From assembly GCA_000436795.1 (NCBI GenBank), contig HF993256.1, forward strand, positions 8,168 through 56,770: a DNA stretch of 48,603 bases. Direction: 5' to 3'. The position numbers and the translations under genes were made by a program. Positions 1-8,695 of the stretch are shown piece by piece (within the stretch, counting starts at the first letter, position 1; every line of letters begins with the position of its first letter). This DNA comes from Bacteroides sp. CAG:1076. GTDB taxonomy: Bacteria; Bacteroidota; Bacteroidia; Bacteroidales; Bacteroidaceae. A model generated the notes under the pieces. The model did no database searches, was not told where the DNA came from, and saw only the letters and a program-made list of their open reading frames with translations.

Positions 1-1
1 A

Positions 2-1510
2 GGGAAAGAGAATCCTCTATTTACCGAAGATGAAAAGATGTTGCTGGCATGGCGTAAACATGCTACAGAAGAAGATGGACTGAAAATACGTATAGGACGA
101 TGGAATGTCCCGGGACATCCAATTGCTATTTTAGTAGATTTCACTTCGTACTATGCTCAAAAGAATGATATTTATACCCAAGCATGGATCGACTTCCAAG
201 TAGATTCCCTTCACGCTTATGGTGATTATGATGAAGCATCCATGTTCTCATATGCAGCAGGAAAGGTCGTAGAAAGCTATTATAGGTATAACCTGAAAGC
301 CTCTGATAAAGTTATTTATCAGGCACATGAATGGATGACCGGACTGGGAGCCTTATACATACAGAAACACGTTCCTGAAATTGCAACAATCTTCACTACT
401 CACGCTACTTCTATCGGACGTTCAATTGCCGGAAACAATAAACCTCTTTACGATTATTTATTTGCTTATAATGGCGACCAGATGGCGCGGGAACTTAATA
501 TGGAGTCAAAACACTCTATTGAAAAGCAGACTGCACATCATGTAGATTGTTTTACTACGGTAAGTGAGATTACGAATCATGAATGTAGTGAATTGTTGGA
601 TAAGTCGGCAGATGTTGTTCTCATGAATGGCTTTGAGGATGATTTTGTTCCTAAGGGTACGGCTTTTGCTAAAAAACGTAAGCATGCCCGTGCCACTCTG
701 TTGAACATGGCAAACAAACTAATGGGCATTCATCTTACCGATGAAACAATGATTATTGGAACCAGTGGACGCTATGAATTTAAGAATAAAGGAATCAATG
801 TCTATTTGGAAGCATTGAACAGACTTACACGTGACAAGAACTTGAAGAAAGATATTCTGGCGTTTATCTATGTACCAGGATGGGTAGGTGAGGCTCGTGA
901 AGATTTGCGTGAGCGTCTGGATAGTGGCAAAGACTATGATACTCCTCTGGAGTGTCCGTTTATTACCCATTGGTTGCATAACATGAGTCATGACCAGGTA
1001 TTGGATATGTTGAAATATCTGAATATGTCTAATGCTGTGGATACAAAGGTAAAAGTTGTTTTTGTCCCTTGTTATCTGGATGGTAAAGATGGCATATTGA
1101 ATGAGTTGTATTATGATCTGCTGATTGGAATGGATTTAAGTGTTTATCCTTCATATTATGAACCATGGGGGTATACTCCGTTGGAGAGTATTGCTTTCAA
1201 AGTTCCTACTATTACTACCGATTTGGCCGGATTCGGATTATGGGTTAATTCCTTGAAAGGAAGTTACTCTATGTTGGAAGACGGAGTAAAAGTAATCCAT
1301 CGTACAGATTACAATTATTCGGAAGTAGCAGATATGATAAAAGATACGATTACTGAATTTTCGACATTGACTGATACAGAGATTAATAAAATACGTAAGA
1401 ATGCGGCAAATATTGCTGAAAAGGCACTGTGGAAACACTTTATACAGTACTACTATGAGGCCTACGACATTGCGTTACGTAATGCCGCAAAGCGCCTTTC
1501 TTTGAAATAA
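2..1510 (+). CDS. Glycogen synthase, GT3-like (5'-truncated by window edge)
   Basis: The reading frame is open from base 2 with no start, so only the C-terminal ~500 residues are present. It should transfer glucose from a nucleotide sugar to the non-reducing end of cytoplasmic glycogen. The fragment shows a GT-B fold glycosyltransferase pattern: HEWMTG and TTHATSIGR in the N-terminal Rossmann half, then PSYYEPWGYTPLE, the E-x7-E nucleotide-sugar signature near the C-terminus. The style resembles the eukaryotic-like GT3 glycogen synthases of Bacteroidota more than bacterial GlgA (GT5). The next gene, 29 bp downstream, is an alpha-glucan phosphorylase, so synthesis and breakdown of glycogen appear co-transcribed. 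The donor (UDP- or ADP-glucose) cannot be read from the sequence. Confidence 0.88.
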   Translation, partial: GKENPLFTEDEKMLLAWRKHATEEDGLKIRIGRWNVPGHPIAILVDFTSYYAQKNDIYTQAWIDFQVDSLHAYGDYDEASMFSYAAGKVVESYYRYNLKASDKVIYQAHEWMTGLGALYIQKHVPEIATIFTTHATSIGRSIAGNNKPLYDYLFAYNGDQMARELNMESKHSIEKQTAHHVDCFTTVSEITNHECSELLDKSADVVLMNGFEDDFVPKGTAFAKKRKHARATLLNMANKLMGIHLTDETMIIGTSGRYEFKNKGINVYLEALNRLTRDKNLKKDILAFIYVPGWVGEAREDLRERLDSGKDYDTPLECPFITHWLHNMSHDQVLDMLKYLNMSNAVDTKVKVVFVPCYLDGKDGILNELYYDLLIGMDLSVYPSYYEPWGYTPLESIAFKVPTITTDLAGFGLWVNSLKGSYSMLEDGVKVIHRTDYNYSEVADMIKDTITEFSTLTDTEINKIRKNAANIAEKALWKHFIQYYYEAYDIALRNAAKRLSLK

Positions 1511-1539
1511 CTTGAATTCTTATACTAATTTTAAGCAAT

Positions 1540-4107
1540 ATGAAAGTCAAAACGAATTATGCTAACGCTCCGGTATGGAGAGAGGTAAATGTAAAATCTC
1601 GTATTCCCGAATCATTGAAGATGTTGGGAAAAATGGCTCGTAATATTTGGTGGGCATGGAATGATGAAGCAACCGAGATGTTTAAAGAACTGGACCCTGA
1701 ATTATGGCAGGTCGTAGGTCAGAACCCGGTCGCTTTGCTGGAACGTTTAAGTTACGAAAAACTTGAAGCGTTGTCTACAAACCATGAAGTTCTGGATAAA
1801 ATAAATAGCATTTATAATAAATTCGAAGCATATATGAATGAGAAGCCTGATACTTCTCGTCCTTCCGTTGCCTATTTCTGTATGGAATACGGTCTGACTC
1901 ATGTCTTGAAGATCTATTCTGGTGGTTTGGGTATTCTGGCGGGTGATTATCTGAAAGAAGCTTCAGACAGCAACGTTGATATGTGCGGTATCGGATTTTT
2001 GTATCGTTACGGCTATTTCACTCAGAGTTTGTCTATGGACGGACAGCAGATTGCCAATTATGAAGCACAGAACTTTGGAAGTCTTCCATTGGAACGTGTA
2101 ACTGAAGAGAATGGTCAGCCGATGGTACTTGATGTTCCTTATTTGAATTATTATGTTCATGCATATGTATGGAGAGTAAATGTAGGTCGTGTACCTTTGT
2201 ATTTGCTTGATACAGATAATGAAATGAACAGTGAGTTCGACCGTCCTATCACTTATCAGCTTTATGGTGGCGACTGGGAAAACCGTCTGAAACAGGAAAT
2301 ATTGTTAGGTATCGGTGGTGTCTTGCTGCTGAAGAAGTTAGGCATAAAGAAAGATGTATATCACTGCAACGAAGGTCATGCTGCATTATGTAACGTTCAG
2401 CGTTTGTGCGATTATGTAGAAAGCGGAATGTCGTTCGATGAAGCTTTGGAAGTAGTTCGTGCATCTTCATTGTACACTGTTCATACTCCGGTTCCTGCTG
2501 GTCATGATTATTTCGACGAAGGTTTATTCGGAAAATACATGGGAGGTTATCCGCAGCGTATGGGTATTTCTTGGGATGATTTGATGGATTTAGGTCGTAT
2601 CAATCCGGGTGATCACAATGAACGTTTCTGTATGTCTACTTTTGCTTGTAATACTTGCCAGGAAGTTAACGGTGTAAGTTGGCTGCACGGAAAAGTTTCT
2701 CAGGAAATGTTTTCTGGTATATGGAAGGGTTATTTCCCAGAAGAAAACCATGTAGGTTATGTAACTAACGGTGTACACTTCCCGACTTGGTGTGCTTCTG
2801 AATGGAAACAGTTGTATGCTAAATATTTTGACAAGGAATTCTTGAAAGATCAGTCCAATCCAAAAATTTGGGAAAAGATCTACAATGTGCCCGATGAAGA
2901 AATCTGGAAGACTCGTTTGGCATTAAAGAATAAGTTGATTAATTATATCCGTGATCAGTTCCGTGATACATGGTTGAAGAATCAGGGAGATCCTTCTCGT
3001 GTTGTATCATTGATGGATAAAATTAATCCGAATGCTTTGCTGATTGGTTTTGCCCGTCGTTTTGCTACTTATAAACGTGCACACTTGTTGTTTACTGATT
3101 TGGACCGTCTGTCTAAGATTGTAAATAACCCTGACTATCCGGTACAGTTCTTGTTTGCTGGTAAAGCACACCCACATGACGGTGCAGGACAAGGTTTGAT
3201 TAAGAAGATTGTTGAAATTTCTCAGCGTCCTGAATTCTTGGGCAAGATTATTTTCCTTGAGAATTATGACATGAAACTGGCACGTCGCCTTGTTTCTGGT
3301 GTTGATATCTGGATGAATACTCCGACACGTCCGTTGGAAGCATCTGGTACATCAGGTGAAAAAGCCTTGATGAACGGTGTTGTAAACTTCTCTGTTCTTG
3401 ATGGATGGTGGTTGGAAGGTTATCGTGAAGGTGCTGGTTGGGCCCTGACTGATAAACGTACTTACCAGAATCAGGAGTATCAGGATAAGTTGGATGCTGC
3501 AACTATCTATAGCATACTTGAAACAGAAATTTTACCGTTGTATTATGCGCGCAACAAGAAAGGATATTCTGAAGGATGGGTTAAGACTATCAAGAATTCT
3601 ATTGCTCAGATTGCTCCTCACTATACAATGAAACGTCAGCTGGACGATTACTATCATAAGTTCTACAGTAAGGAAGCTAAACGTTTCCACGCATTGGCTG
3701 AAAATGATTTTGCTAAAGTCAAAGAATTGGCAAAATGGAAAGAAGAAGTTGCCGAGAAATGGGATTCTATTCAGGTCGTTTCAATGGATAAGTGCGAAGA
3801 GCTGCGTCAAGGCAATGTAGAAAGCGGTAAGGATTATACCATTACTTGTGTTGTCGATGAAAAGGGACTTGACGATGCTATAGGTATCGAAATGGTTGTA
3901 ACTTATACCAATGTAGAAGGCAAGGAATATGTTTACTGTGTAGCTCCTATGGAAATGGTTAAACGTGAAGGTGATTTGTATACTTTCCAGGTTACTCACA
4001 GTCTGTCTAATGCCGGAAGCTTTAAAGTTGCTTACCGTATGTTCCCGAAGAATCCAGAATTACCTTATCGTCAGGACTTCTGCTATGTTCGCTGGTTCAA
4101 TGAATAA
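1540..4107 (+). CDS. glgP: Alpha-glucan (glycogen) phosphorylase, GT35, with DUF3417 domain
   Basis: This enzyme releases glucose-1-phosphate from glycogen or maltodextrin, using pyridoxal phosphate. The 855-residue protein starts with a DUF3417-type region (about residues 10-125, containing ARNIWWAWN). The phosphorylase core follows ([30 protein letters not shown]). The PLP-lysine motif is [14 protein letters not shown], with the predicted Schiff-base lysine at K608, followed by [12 protein letters not shown]-terminal beta-rich domain (about 745-855) is typical of this shorter GT35 subgroup. The start is the ATG at 1540, 29 bp after the glycogen synthase stop, with no Shine-Dalgarno site. 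A strong hairpin terminator follows, so the two glycogen genes end as a unit. Substrate chain length preference is not visible. Confidence 0.93.
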   Translation: MKVKTNYANAPVWREVNVKSRIPESLKMLGKMARNIWWAWNDEATEMFKELDPELWQVVGQNPVALLERLSYEKLEALSTNHEVLDKINSIYNKFEAYMNEKPDTSRPSVAYFCMEYGLTHVLKIYSGGLGILAGDYLKEASDSNVDMCGIGFLYRYGYFTQSLSMDGQQIANYEAQNFGSLPLERVTEENGQPMVLDVPYLNYYVHAYVWRVNVGRVPLYLLDTDNEMNSEFDRPITYQLYGGDWENRLKQEILLGIGGVLLLKKLGIKKDVYHCNEGHAALCNVQRLCDYVESGMSFDEALEVVRASSLYTVHTPVPAGHDYFDEGLFGKYMGGYPQRMGISWDDLMDLGRINPGDHNERFCMSTFACNTCQEVNGVSWLHGKVSQEMFSGIWKGYFPEENHVGYVTNGVHFPTWCASEWKQLYAKYFDKEFLKDQSNPKIWEKIYNVPDEEIWKTRLALKNKLINYIRDQFRDTWLKNQGDPSRVVSLMDKINPNALLIGFARRFATYKRAHLLFTDLDRLSKIVNNPDYPVQFLFAGKAHPHDGAGQGLIKKIVEISQRPEFLGKIIFLENYDMKLARRLVSGVDIWMNTPTRPLEASGTSGEKALMNGVVNFSVLDGWWLEGYREGAGWALTDKRTYQNQEYQDKLDAATIYSILETEILPLYYARNKKGYSEGWVKTIKNSIAQIAPHYTMKRQLDDYYHKFYSKEAKRFHALAENDFAKVKELAKWKEEVAEKWDSIQVVSMDKCEELRQGNVESGKDYTITCVVDEKGLDDAIGIEMVVTYTNVEGKEYVYCVAPMEMVKREGDLYTFQVTHSLSNAGSFKVAYRMFPKNPELPYRQDFCYVRWFNE

Positions 4108-4125
4108 TAAATTTTAAATAGATAG

Positions 4126-4165
4126 ATTAAGAGGCTATGATTTTCATAGCCTCTTAATTTTTATT
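4126..4165 (+). terminator. Intrinsic terminator after glycogen operon
   Basis: Perfect 15-bp stem (4126-4140 with 4144-4158), 3-nt TTT loop, then a T-rich tail. It lies 19 bp past the phosphorylase stop codon. Confidence 0.9.
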
Positions 4166-4221
4166 AATACATGCAGTATTCGGTATTTTTTTACTTTAAT
4201 AAATAGAAAAATGATAATTCT

Positions 4222-4962
4222 ATGAATATTTTGAGAAAATACTGGGTCGCTGCTATATTCGTATTAGCGGGTATGTGGCAGTCTTGTAGCGATGATGATG
4301 GCTATTCTATTGGCGACATTGCTTCAGATTGGGTAACAGTTCGTGTAGAAGGAGAGGGTGTATATAGTTTTACAGGCGATACATGGGGGACAATGTTTCC
4401 AGCTGCCAATGGGATATGGAATTATTCTCTGGTAGAAGGACAGCGTGCCTTTTTAGTCTTCAATCCTTTGTTTGATAATTATTATGGCTATGATGTCGGC
4501 ATCAAAGCTGAACAAATCTATCCTTTCCTGACGAAGGCGGTAGAAGACCTGACTCCCGAAAATGAAGATGAGTATGCCGATCATCCGGCATATCTGGAAA
4601 ATTTATGGATTGGAGGTGGTTATCTGAATGTAATTTTTACCCAGAAACGTCCTTTGCAATATAAACATCGTGTCAGCTTGGTAAAAAGAGCAGATCAGCC
4701 TGATATTGCCGATGACGGCTATATACATTTGGAATATCGTTATAATACCTATGGCGATACGTTGGGCGGTCTTAATTTAAATCCTGGAGTCGTCTGTTAT
4801 AATTTAAATACACTTCCACTTGATAAGGCAAAAGGCATTAAGCTGAAAGTCAATGAAGCCTATTATGGCGAACATATACTTACTTTCGATAATATGAACG
4901 AACCCATTCCTGATGATGCCAAGCATTTGTATGATGCTGGCAAAGAGGTAAAAATGCAATAA
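4222..4962 (+). CDS. NigD-like lipoprotein
   Basis: A 246-residue predicted lipoprotein. The signal peptide ends in the lipobox WQSC with the acylated cysteine at residue 22. SDDDGY follows, a charged stretch typical of surface-exported Bacteroides lipoproteins. The body (DWVTVRVEGEGVYSF, GQRAFLVFNPL, LWIGGGYLNVIF) resembles the NigD-like family: an N-terminal OB-like domain and a C-terminal beta domain. NigD itself was described as an immunity-type gene near a bacteriocin locus, but most NigD-like proteins have no known role and no bacteriocin gene is seen here. The gene lies alone between two strong terminators, so it is probably monocistronic. No consensus promoter was found in the 56 bp between the upstream terminator and the ATG, only a weak TACTTTAA. 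Confidence 0.8.
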   Translation: MNILRKYWVAAIFVLAGMWQSCSDDDGYSIGDIASDWVTVRVEGEGVYSFTGDTWGTMFPAANGIWNYSLVEGQRAFLVFNPLFDNYYGYDVGIKAEQIYPFLTKAVEDLTPENEDEYADHPAYLENLWIGGGYLNVIFTQKRPLQYKHRVSLVKRADQPDIADDGYIHLEYRYNTYGDTLGGLNLNPGVVCYNLNTLPLDKAKGIKLKVNEAYYGEHILTFDNMNEPIPDDAKHLYDAGKEVKMQ

Positions 4963-4988
4963 GAAAATTATTGGCAGATATATGAACC

Positions 4989-5039
4989 AGACACATTCCA
5001 TATTCTTTGGAAAGAAGAATAGGAATGTGTCTTTTTTTG
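4989..5039 (+). terminator. Intrinsic terminator after the NigD-like gene
   Basis: An 11-bp outer stem (4989-4999 with 5022-5032) encloses a second small stem, and a run of seven T follows. It isolates the NigD-like gene from the two-component system downstream. Confidence 0.88.
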
Positions 5040-5098
5040 TTTGTCAGTGTTTCTCCCGAAATTTGTTCAGTTATAGGTTATGAGAATAAAGAAATGTA

Positions 5099-5129
5099 TT
5101 TGCATATCTCCATGAAAATCTTATTTTTG
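5099..5129 (+). promoter_or_regulatory. Bacteroides-type promoter of the two-component system
   Basis: TTTG (5099-5102), a 19-bp spacer, then TATTTTTG (5122-5129) followed by C. This matches the -33/-7 consensus well. The predicted transcription start is near 5135, giving a leader of roughly 12 nt before the ATG at 5147. Confidence 0.8.
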
Positions 5130-5146
5130 CCATAAAAAATAGAACT

Positions 5147-5824
5147 ATGAAAATATTAATAGTAGAAGATGATAAAGATTTAAGGGAGATTACGACAAAC
5201 TCCTTGGAAAAAGAACGTTATGTGGTATCTCAAGCACCGGATTATCGTACAGCCCTGCAAAAGATTGAAGATTATGACTACGATTGTATCTTGTTGGATA
5301 TCATGCTTCCAGACGGTAATGGACTTGATTTGCTGGAGGAGCTTCATGCACTGGGAAAGCGTACGAATGTGATTATTTTATCAGCAAAAGATTCTTTGGA
5401 AGATAAAGTGAATGGACTCGATTTGGGGGCGGATGATTACCTGCCCAAGCCTTTTCATTTGGCCGAACTTCATGCACGCATAAAAAGTCTGTTCCGTCGT
5501 AACCTGCGCGATGGTGAACGCAAATTGCAAGTCGGGAATATAGAAGTTTTTCCCGATCAGTTTCGTGTGCTGGTACAAGGCAAAGAAATAGAGTTGAACC
5601 GGAAGGAATATGATATACTGATTTATTTTATGTCACGTCCGGGACGTTTGGTAAATAAAAATACACTGGCAGAATCCGTCTGGGGCGACCATATTGATCA
5701 AGTTGACAATTTTGATTTTATTTATGCGCAAATAAAAAATTTGCGCAAACGTTTGAAAGATGCAGGAGCAACTCCCGAACTGAAATCTGTTTACGGCTTC
5801 GGATATAAATTTGTAGTCGAATGA
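5147..5824 (+). CDS. OmpR-family response regulator
   Basis: A 225-residue DNA-binding response regulator. The receiver domain (1-120) has acidic residues in VEDDKD, phospho-acceptor D51 in LLDIMLPDGNG, the conserved Ser/Thr position at ILSAKDS, and K101 in YLPKPF. The C-terminal winged-helix domain (about 128-225) ends with the usual KSVYGFGYKF. It overlaps the downstream histidine kinase by 4 bp (ATGA), so the two are translationally coupled and form a cognate pair. It has the layout of Bacteroides RprY-like regulators, but I cannot assign the ortholog by eye. The signal and target genes are unknown. The PepSY-like gene 153 bp after the kinase is a reasonable candidate target. Confidence 0.93.
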   Translation: MKILIVEDDKDLREITTNSLEKERYVVSQAPDYRTALQKIEDYDYDCILLDIMLPDGNGLDLLEELHALGKRTNVIILSAKDSLEDKVNGLDLGADDYLPKPFHLAELHARIKSLFRRNLRDGERKLQVGNIEVFPDQFRVLVQGKEIELNRKEYDILIYFMSRPGRLVNKNTLAESVWGDHIDQVDNFDFIYAQIKNLRKRLKDAGATPELKSVYGFGYKFVVE

Positions 5825-7095
5825 AATTATTCCATTTAGTATTATGGCGTATCTCGCTGGCTTTGATTATCGTTTTATCCTTGTGGGCCGGATTCTTTTA
5901 CATAAAGATTGTCGATGAGGTAAATGATGAGGTCGACGATTCCTTGGAAGATTATTCCGAGGGGCTTATTATTCGTGCTTTGTCGGGAGAAGAAATGCCG
6001 GCAGCCAGCAATGGTTCCAACAACCAATATTATCTATACGAAGTCAGCAAATCTTATGCGGCATCTCATCCTCAAATAACTTACCGCGATGAGATGGTAT
6101 TTATTACTGAAAAAGATGAAACGGAGCCGGCACGCGTTCTGATAACCATTTTCCGGACAGATGATGAACGTTATATGGAGCTGGTAGTTTATACACCGAC
6201 CATTGAGAAACTTGATTTGTTAAGAGCTATTTTCTGGTGGATTGTATTTTTGTATGTTTTATTACTACTGATTATTCTGCTGATAAATGTGTGGGTATTT
6301 CATAAAAATATGAAGCCACTGTATACATTACTCAGGTGGTTGGACAATTATCAGTTAGGGAAAAAGAATGCGCCGTTGGAAAATGAAACACGGGTTACCG
6401 AGTTTCGTCGACTGAATACGGCAGCAATGGCTTATGCCGAGCGTAGTGAGAAACTGTTTGAACAGCAGAAAGTATTTATTGGAAATGCTTCACATGAAAT
6501 GCAGACACCGCTCGCCATTTGTCGTAACCGCCTGGAAATGCTTATGGAAGATGAAAACCTGACAGAACATCAGTTAAATGAGCTGATAAAGACACATCAG
6601 ACCTTAGAGAATTTGACGCGTATGAACCGTTCTTTGCTGTTGCTGTGTAAAATAGAAAACGGTCAGTTTGCAGATACTCATTCTGTTTGTCTGAATGAAA
6701 TTCTCAACCGTTATCTGGAGGACTACAAGGAAGTGTATGCTTATCGTAATATTACGGTGACGGTAGAAAGTGATTCGGAATTCTGCGTAGACATAAATGA
6801 TGCCTTAGTGTCTGTACTGGTTACCAATTTGTTGAAAAACGCTTTTGTCCATAATGTAGATAACGGATTCATTCATATAAAGATAACTTCCAGTTCGTTC
6901 GAAATCAGCAATGCCGGCGAGGAAGCTCTGGACCGTGAGCGTATATTCGAGCGCTTCTATCAGGGACAGAAGAAAGAAGGCTCGACAGGGCTTGGTTTGG
7001 CTTTGGTTGATTCTATTTGTAAATCGAATCATTTACAGATTGCTTATGCTTATATAGACAACAGGCATGTATTTACATTAAGCCGATCGGAGTAG
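5821..7095 (+). CDS. Membrane sensor histidine kinase
   Basis: A 424-residue inner-membrane histidine kinase. Transmembrane segments at about 8-29 and 135-160 enclose a periplasmic sensor of about 105 residues. A HAMP-like linker follows. The dimerisation domain has the phospho-acceptor H225 in NASHEMQTPLA. The ATPase domain shows the N box (NLLKNAFVHN), a degenerate D box and the G box (STGLGLALV). It shares ATGA with the upstream regulator gene. The periplasmic domain shows no domain I recognise, so the signal cannot be named. The protein ends shortly after the G2 region, as is normal for compact kinases. Confidence 0.92.
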   Translation: MKLFHLVLWRISLALIIVLSLWAGFFYIKIVDEVNDEVDDSLEDYSEGLIIRALSGEEMPAASNGSNNQYYLYEVSKSYAASHPQITYRDEMVFITEKDETEPARVLITIFRTDDERYMELVVYTPTIEKLDLLRAIFWWIVFLYVLLLLIILLINVWVFHKNMKPLYTLLRWLDNYQLGKKNAPLENETRVTEFRRLNTAAMAYAERSEKLFEQQKVFIGNASHEMQTPLAICRNRLEMLMEDENLTEHQLNELIKTHQTLENLTRMNRSLLLLCKIENGQFADTHSVCLNEILNRYLEDYKEVYAYRNITVTVESDSEFCVDINDALVSVLVTNLLKNAFVHNVDNGFIHIKITSSSFEISNAGEEALDRERIFERFYQGQKKEGSTGLGLALVDSICKSNHLQIAYAYIDNRHVFTLSRSE

Positions 7096-7247
7096 GGGTA
7101 TTTCAATAATCTGGCAGTTTCGTATTATTCTGATTGGAGATGAATCCGAATTTTGAGAATTTCTGTCCTTATTTCATTTTCTTTTCAGATTCGTTCTGCA
7201 CCTTTGCAATACAATAATCAAGTAATAACAATTAAAACAATGCAGAT

Positions 7248-7685
7248 ATGAAGAAGTTCGTTTTTTTACTGGTATGTTTTTTCTCAGTACAGACAATGTT
7301 GTGGGCAGATAATGACAAGCCGATTCAGGTGGGGCAATTGCCGACAAAGGCTCAGACCTTTATTACAACCTATTTTAAAAATCATAAGGTAGCCTTGGCA
7401 AAAATGGAATCAGGATTATTCAATAAGACCTACGATGTTATTTTTACAAACGGAGAAAAACTGGAGTTTGATCATTCTGGCAATTGGACTGAAGTCAAAT
7501 GTCTGAAATCGGAAATACCTGCCGCCATCGTTCCTGCGCCCGTTAAAACATATGTTAAGACACACTATCCCGAAGAAAAGATACTTCAGATAGAACGTAA
7601 AGGTAAAGAATATGAAGTGAAACTTACTAACCATTGGGAAATAACCTTCGACAATAAATATCGTGTAATCGATATTGATGACTGA
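7248..7685 (+). CDS. PepSY-like (DUF2874) secreted protein
   Basis: A 145-residue exported protein with a signal peptide over about residues 1-20 (a hydrophobic run ending near LWA-DND). The mature part contains two PepSY-like repeats. Each pairs a helix (LPTKAQTFITTYF; VPAPVKTYVKTHYP) with strands that end in E/D-rich turns (KLEFDHSGNWTEV; EITFDNKYRVIDID). This is the beta-lactamase-inhibitor-like fold assigned to DUF2874, with no catalytic residues. Such proteins are often found beside two-component systems in Bacteroides, and here it follows one on the same strand after 152 bp. The function is unknown; periplasmic binding or inhibition is plausible by family only. A terminator hairpin follows 8 bp after the stop. 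Confidence 0.82.
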   Translation: MKKFVFLLVCFFSVQTMLWADNDKPIQVGQLPTKAQTFITTYFKNHKVALAKMESGLFNKTYDVIFTNGEKLEFDHSGNWTEVKCLKSEIPAAIVPAPVKTYVKTHYPEEKILQIERKGKEYEVKLTNHWEITFDNKYRVIDIDD

Positions 7686-7693
7686 TAAAAATT

Positions 7694-7740
7694 CAGCCCC
7701 TTAAAAGTTGTACAGATAAACTTTTAAGGGGCTGTTTGTT
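7694..7740. terminator. Bidirectional terminator between convergent genes
   Basis: Perfect 16-bp stem (7694-7709 with 7719-7734) with a 9-nt loop. There is a short T-rich tail on the plus strand, and an A-run on the left gives an ATTTTTAT tail on the minus strand. It can serve the PepSY-like gene and the minus-strand barrel gene. Confidence 0.85.
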
Positions 7741-7813
7741 GGCGATAATCCGTCGTTTACAGGGAGTCATGTAGCTCTCTTTTATATTTCAGTTAGTTCG
7801 TTCCTCGTAAAAA

Positions 7814-8488
7814 TCAGAACTTATAACTTAAAGAAATAGTCAGATTCCTGTTTTTCAAGTCAGGTGTCGCATCCCAGTACTTGTTGCTATATTCTCCGGC
7901 AGTTGTCTCACCTTTTTTATATTCATTAAGCAATCCCCAGTCATATCCCAGAGAAACAGAGTATCTTTTTTGTAGTTCCGCGCCAATCCGGAATCCGAGT
8001 CCGAAGTCAAACCGTTTCAGACCATTGTCTGCGAAAACATTTTCTTCATAGTCTTCTTTTACGTGACTCCCTTCTACATCCGTAATCGTAACGTCTTTCA
8101 GTTTGTGCTTGCCGAATAATCCGATTCCGAAGTATGGTCCTACTTCGCCGAAGACAGATACATTTCTTGTGATGTTATGCTTATAGCCGAAATGGATTGG
8201 TATATCCAGATAATAAGGATTCGTTTTTATGGTCCCCAGTTCCAGCCGGTCTTGCGAACATCCCTTTAATGACAAAATAGCTCCCGCGTTGATGTATCCT
8301 TTGGTATCCAAGGCAAATATCGGAAATTCAGCTCTGGCTCCTATATGGAATCCGGTGCGAGAACCTAATCCGCCAAGGTTGGAAACGTTCAATCCCACAG
8401 TTGCTTCCCATCGTGTCGGATCACTATTTTGTGCTTTAAGCTCCCATGTGACAGCAAATAAGGCTATCAATAAAATTACCCTTTTCAT
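7814..8488 (-). CDS. Small outer-membrane beta-barrel protein
   Basis: A 224-residue exported protein. The signal peptide spans about residues 1-19 (MKRVILLIALFAVTWELKA-Q). Alternating polar/hydrophobic strands follow, such as WEATVGLNVSNLGGLG, FHIGARAEFPIF, FGEVGPYFGIGLFGKH and YSVSLGYDWGLLNEY. The chain ends in LTISLSYKF, a terminal-aromatic strand typical of substrates of the Bam machine. It fits the porin-like / outer-membrane beta-barrel family of 8-10 strands. No enzymatic motif is visible. The gene is monocistronic: it converges on the PepSY-like gene and is separated from rho by about 200 bp. Confidence 0.8.
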   Translation of the reverse strand: MKRVILLIALFAVTWELKAQNSDPTRWEATVGLNVSNLGGLGSRTGFHIGARAEFPIFALDTKGYINAGAILSLKGCSQDRLELGTIKTNPYYLDIPIHFGYKHNITRNVSVFGEVGPYFGIGLFGKHKLKDVTITDVEGSHVKEDYEENVFADNGLKRFDFGLGFRIGAELQKRYSVSLGYDWGLLNEYKKGETTAGEYSNKYWDATPDLKNRNLTISLSYKF

Positions 8489-8623
8489 AATGTGATGAGT
8501 TTTGTTGGTCTAAATATAGAAAATAAACTCCACATGATAAGAGTTTGTACGGTGAAAGTTTCTAATTGTAATTTTTAAAAAAGGTAAAAATAAGAATCCG
8601 GTGTACTGATACAGTCTTATGAA

Positions 8624-8671
8624 TAAAAAAGCCCAGCAAGCATTCTGCATAGAGGCAGAAGCTTACAGGGC
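8624..8671 (-). terminator. Intrinsic terminator after rho
   Basis: Read on the minus strand, GCCC...GGGC arms enclose a stem (AGCTTCTGC with GCAGAATGCT, one bulge) and a run of six T follows. It lies about 25 bp past the rho stop. Confidence 0.75.
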
Positions 8672-8695
8672 ATGCAGTCTGTATAAAATTTATTC

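Noticed and set aside
4222..4962. Bacteriocin locus suggested by the NigD-like gene
   Set aside because: No small bacteriocin, exporter or immunity partner is present; NigD-like genes are common as singletons in Bacteroides.
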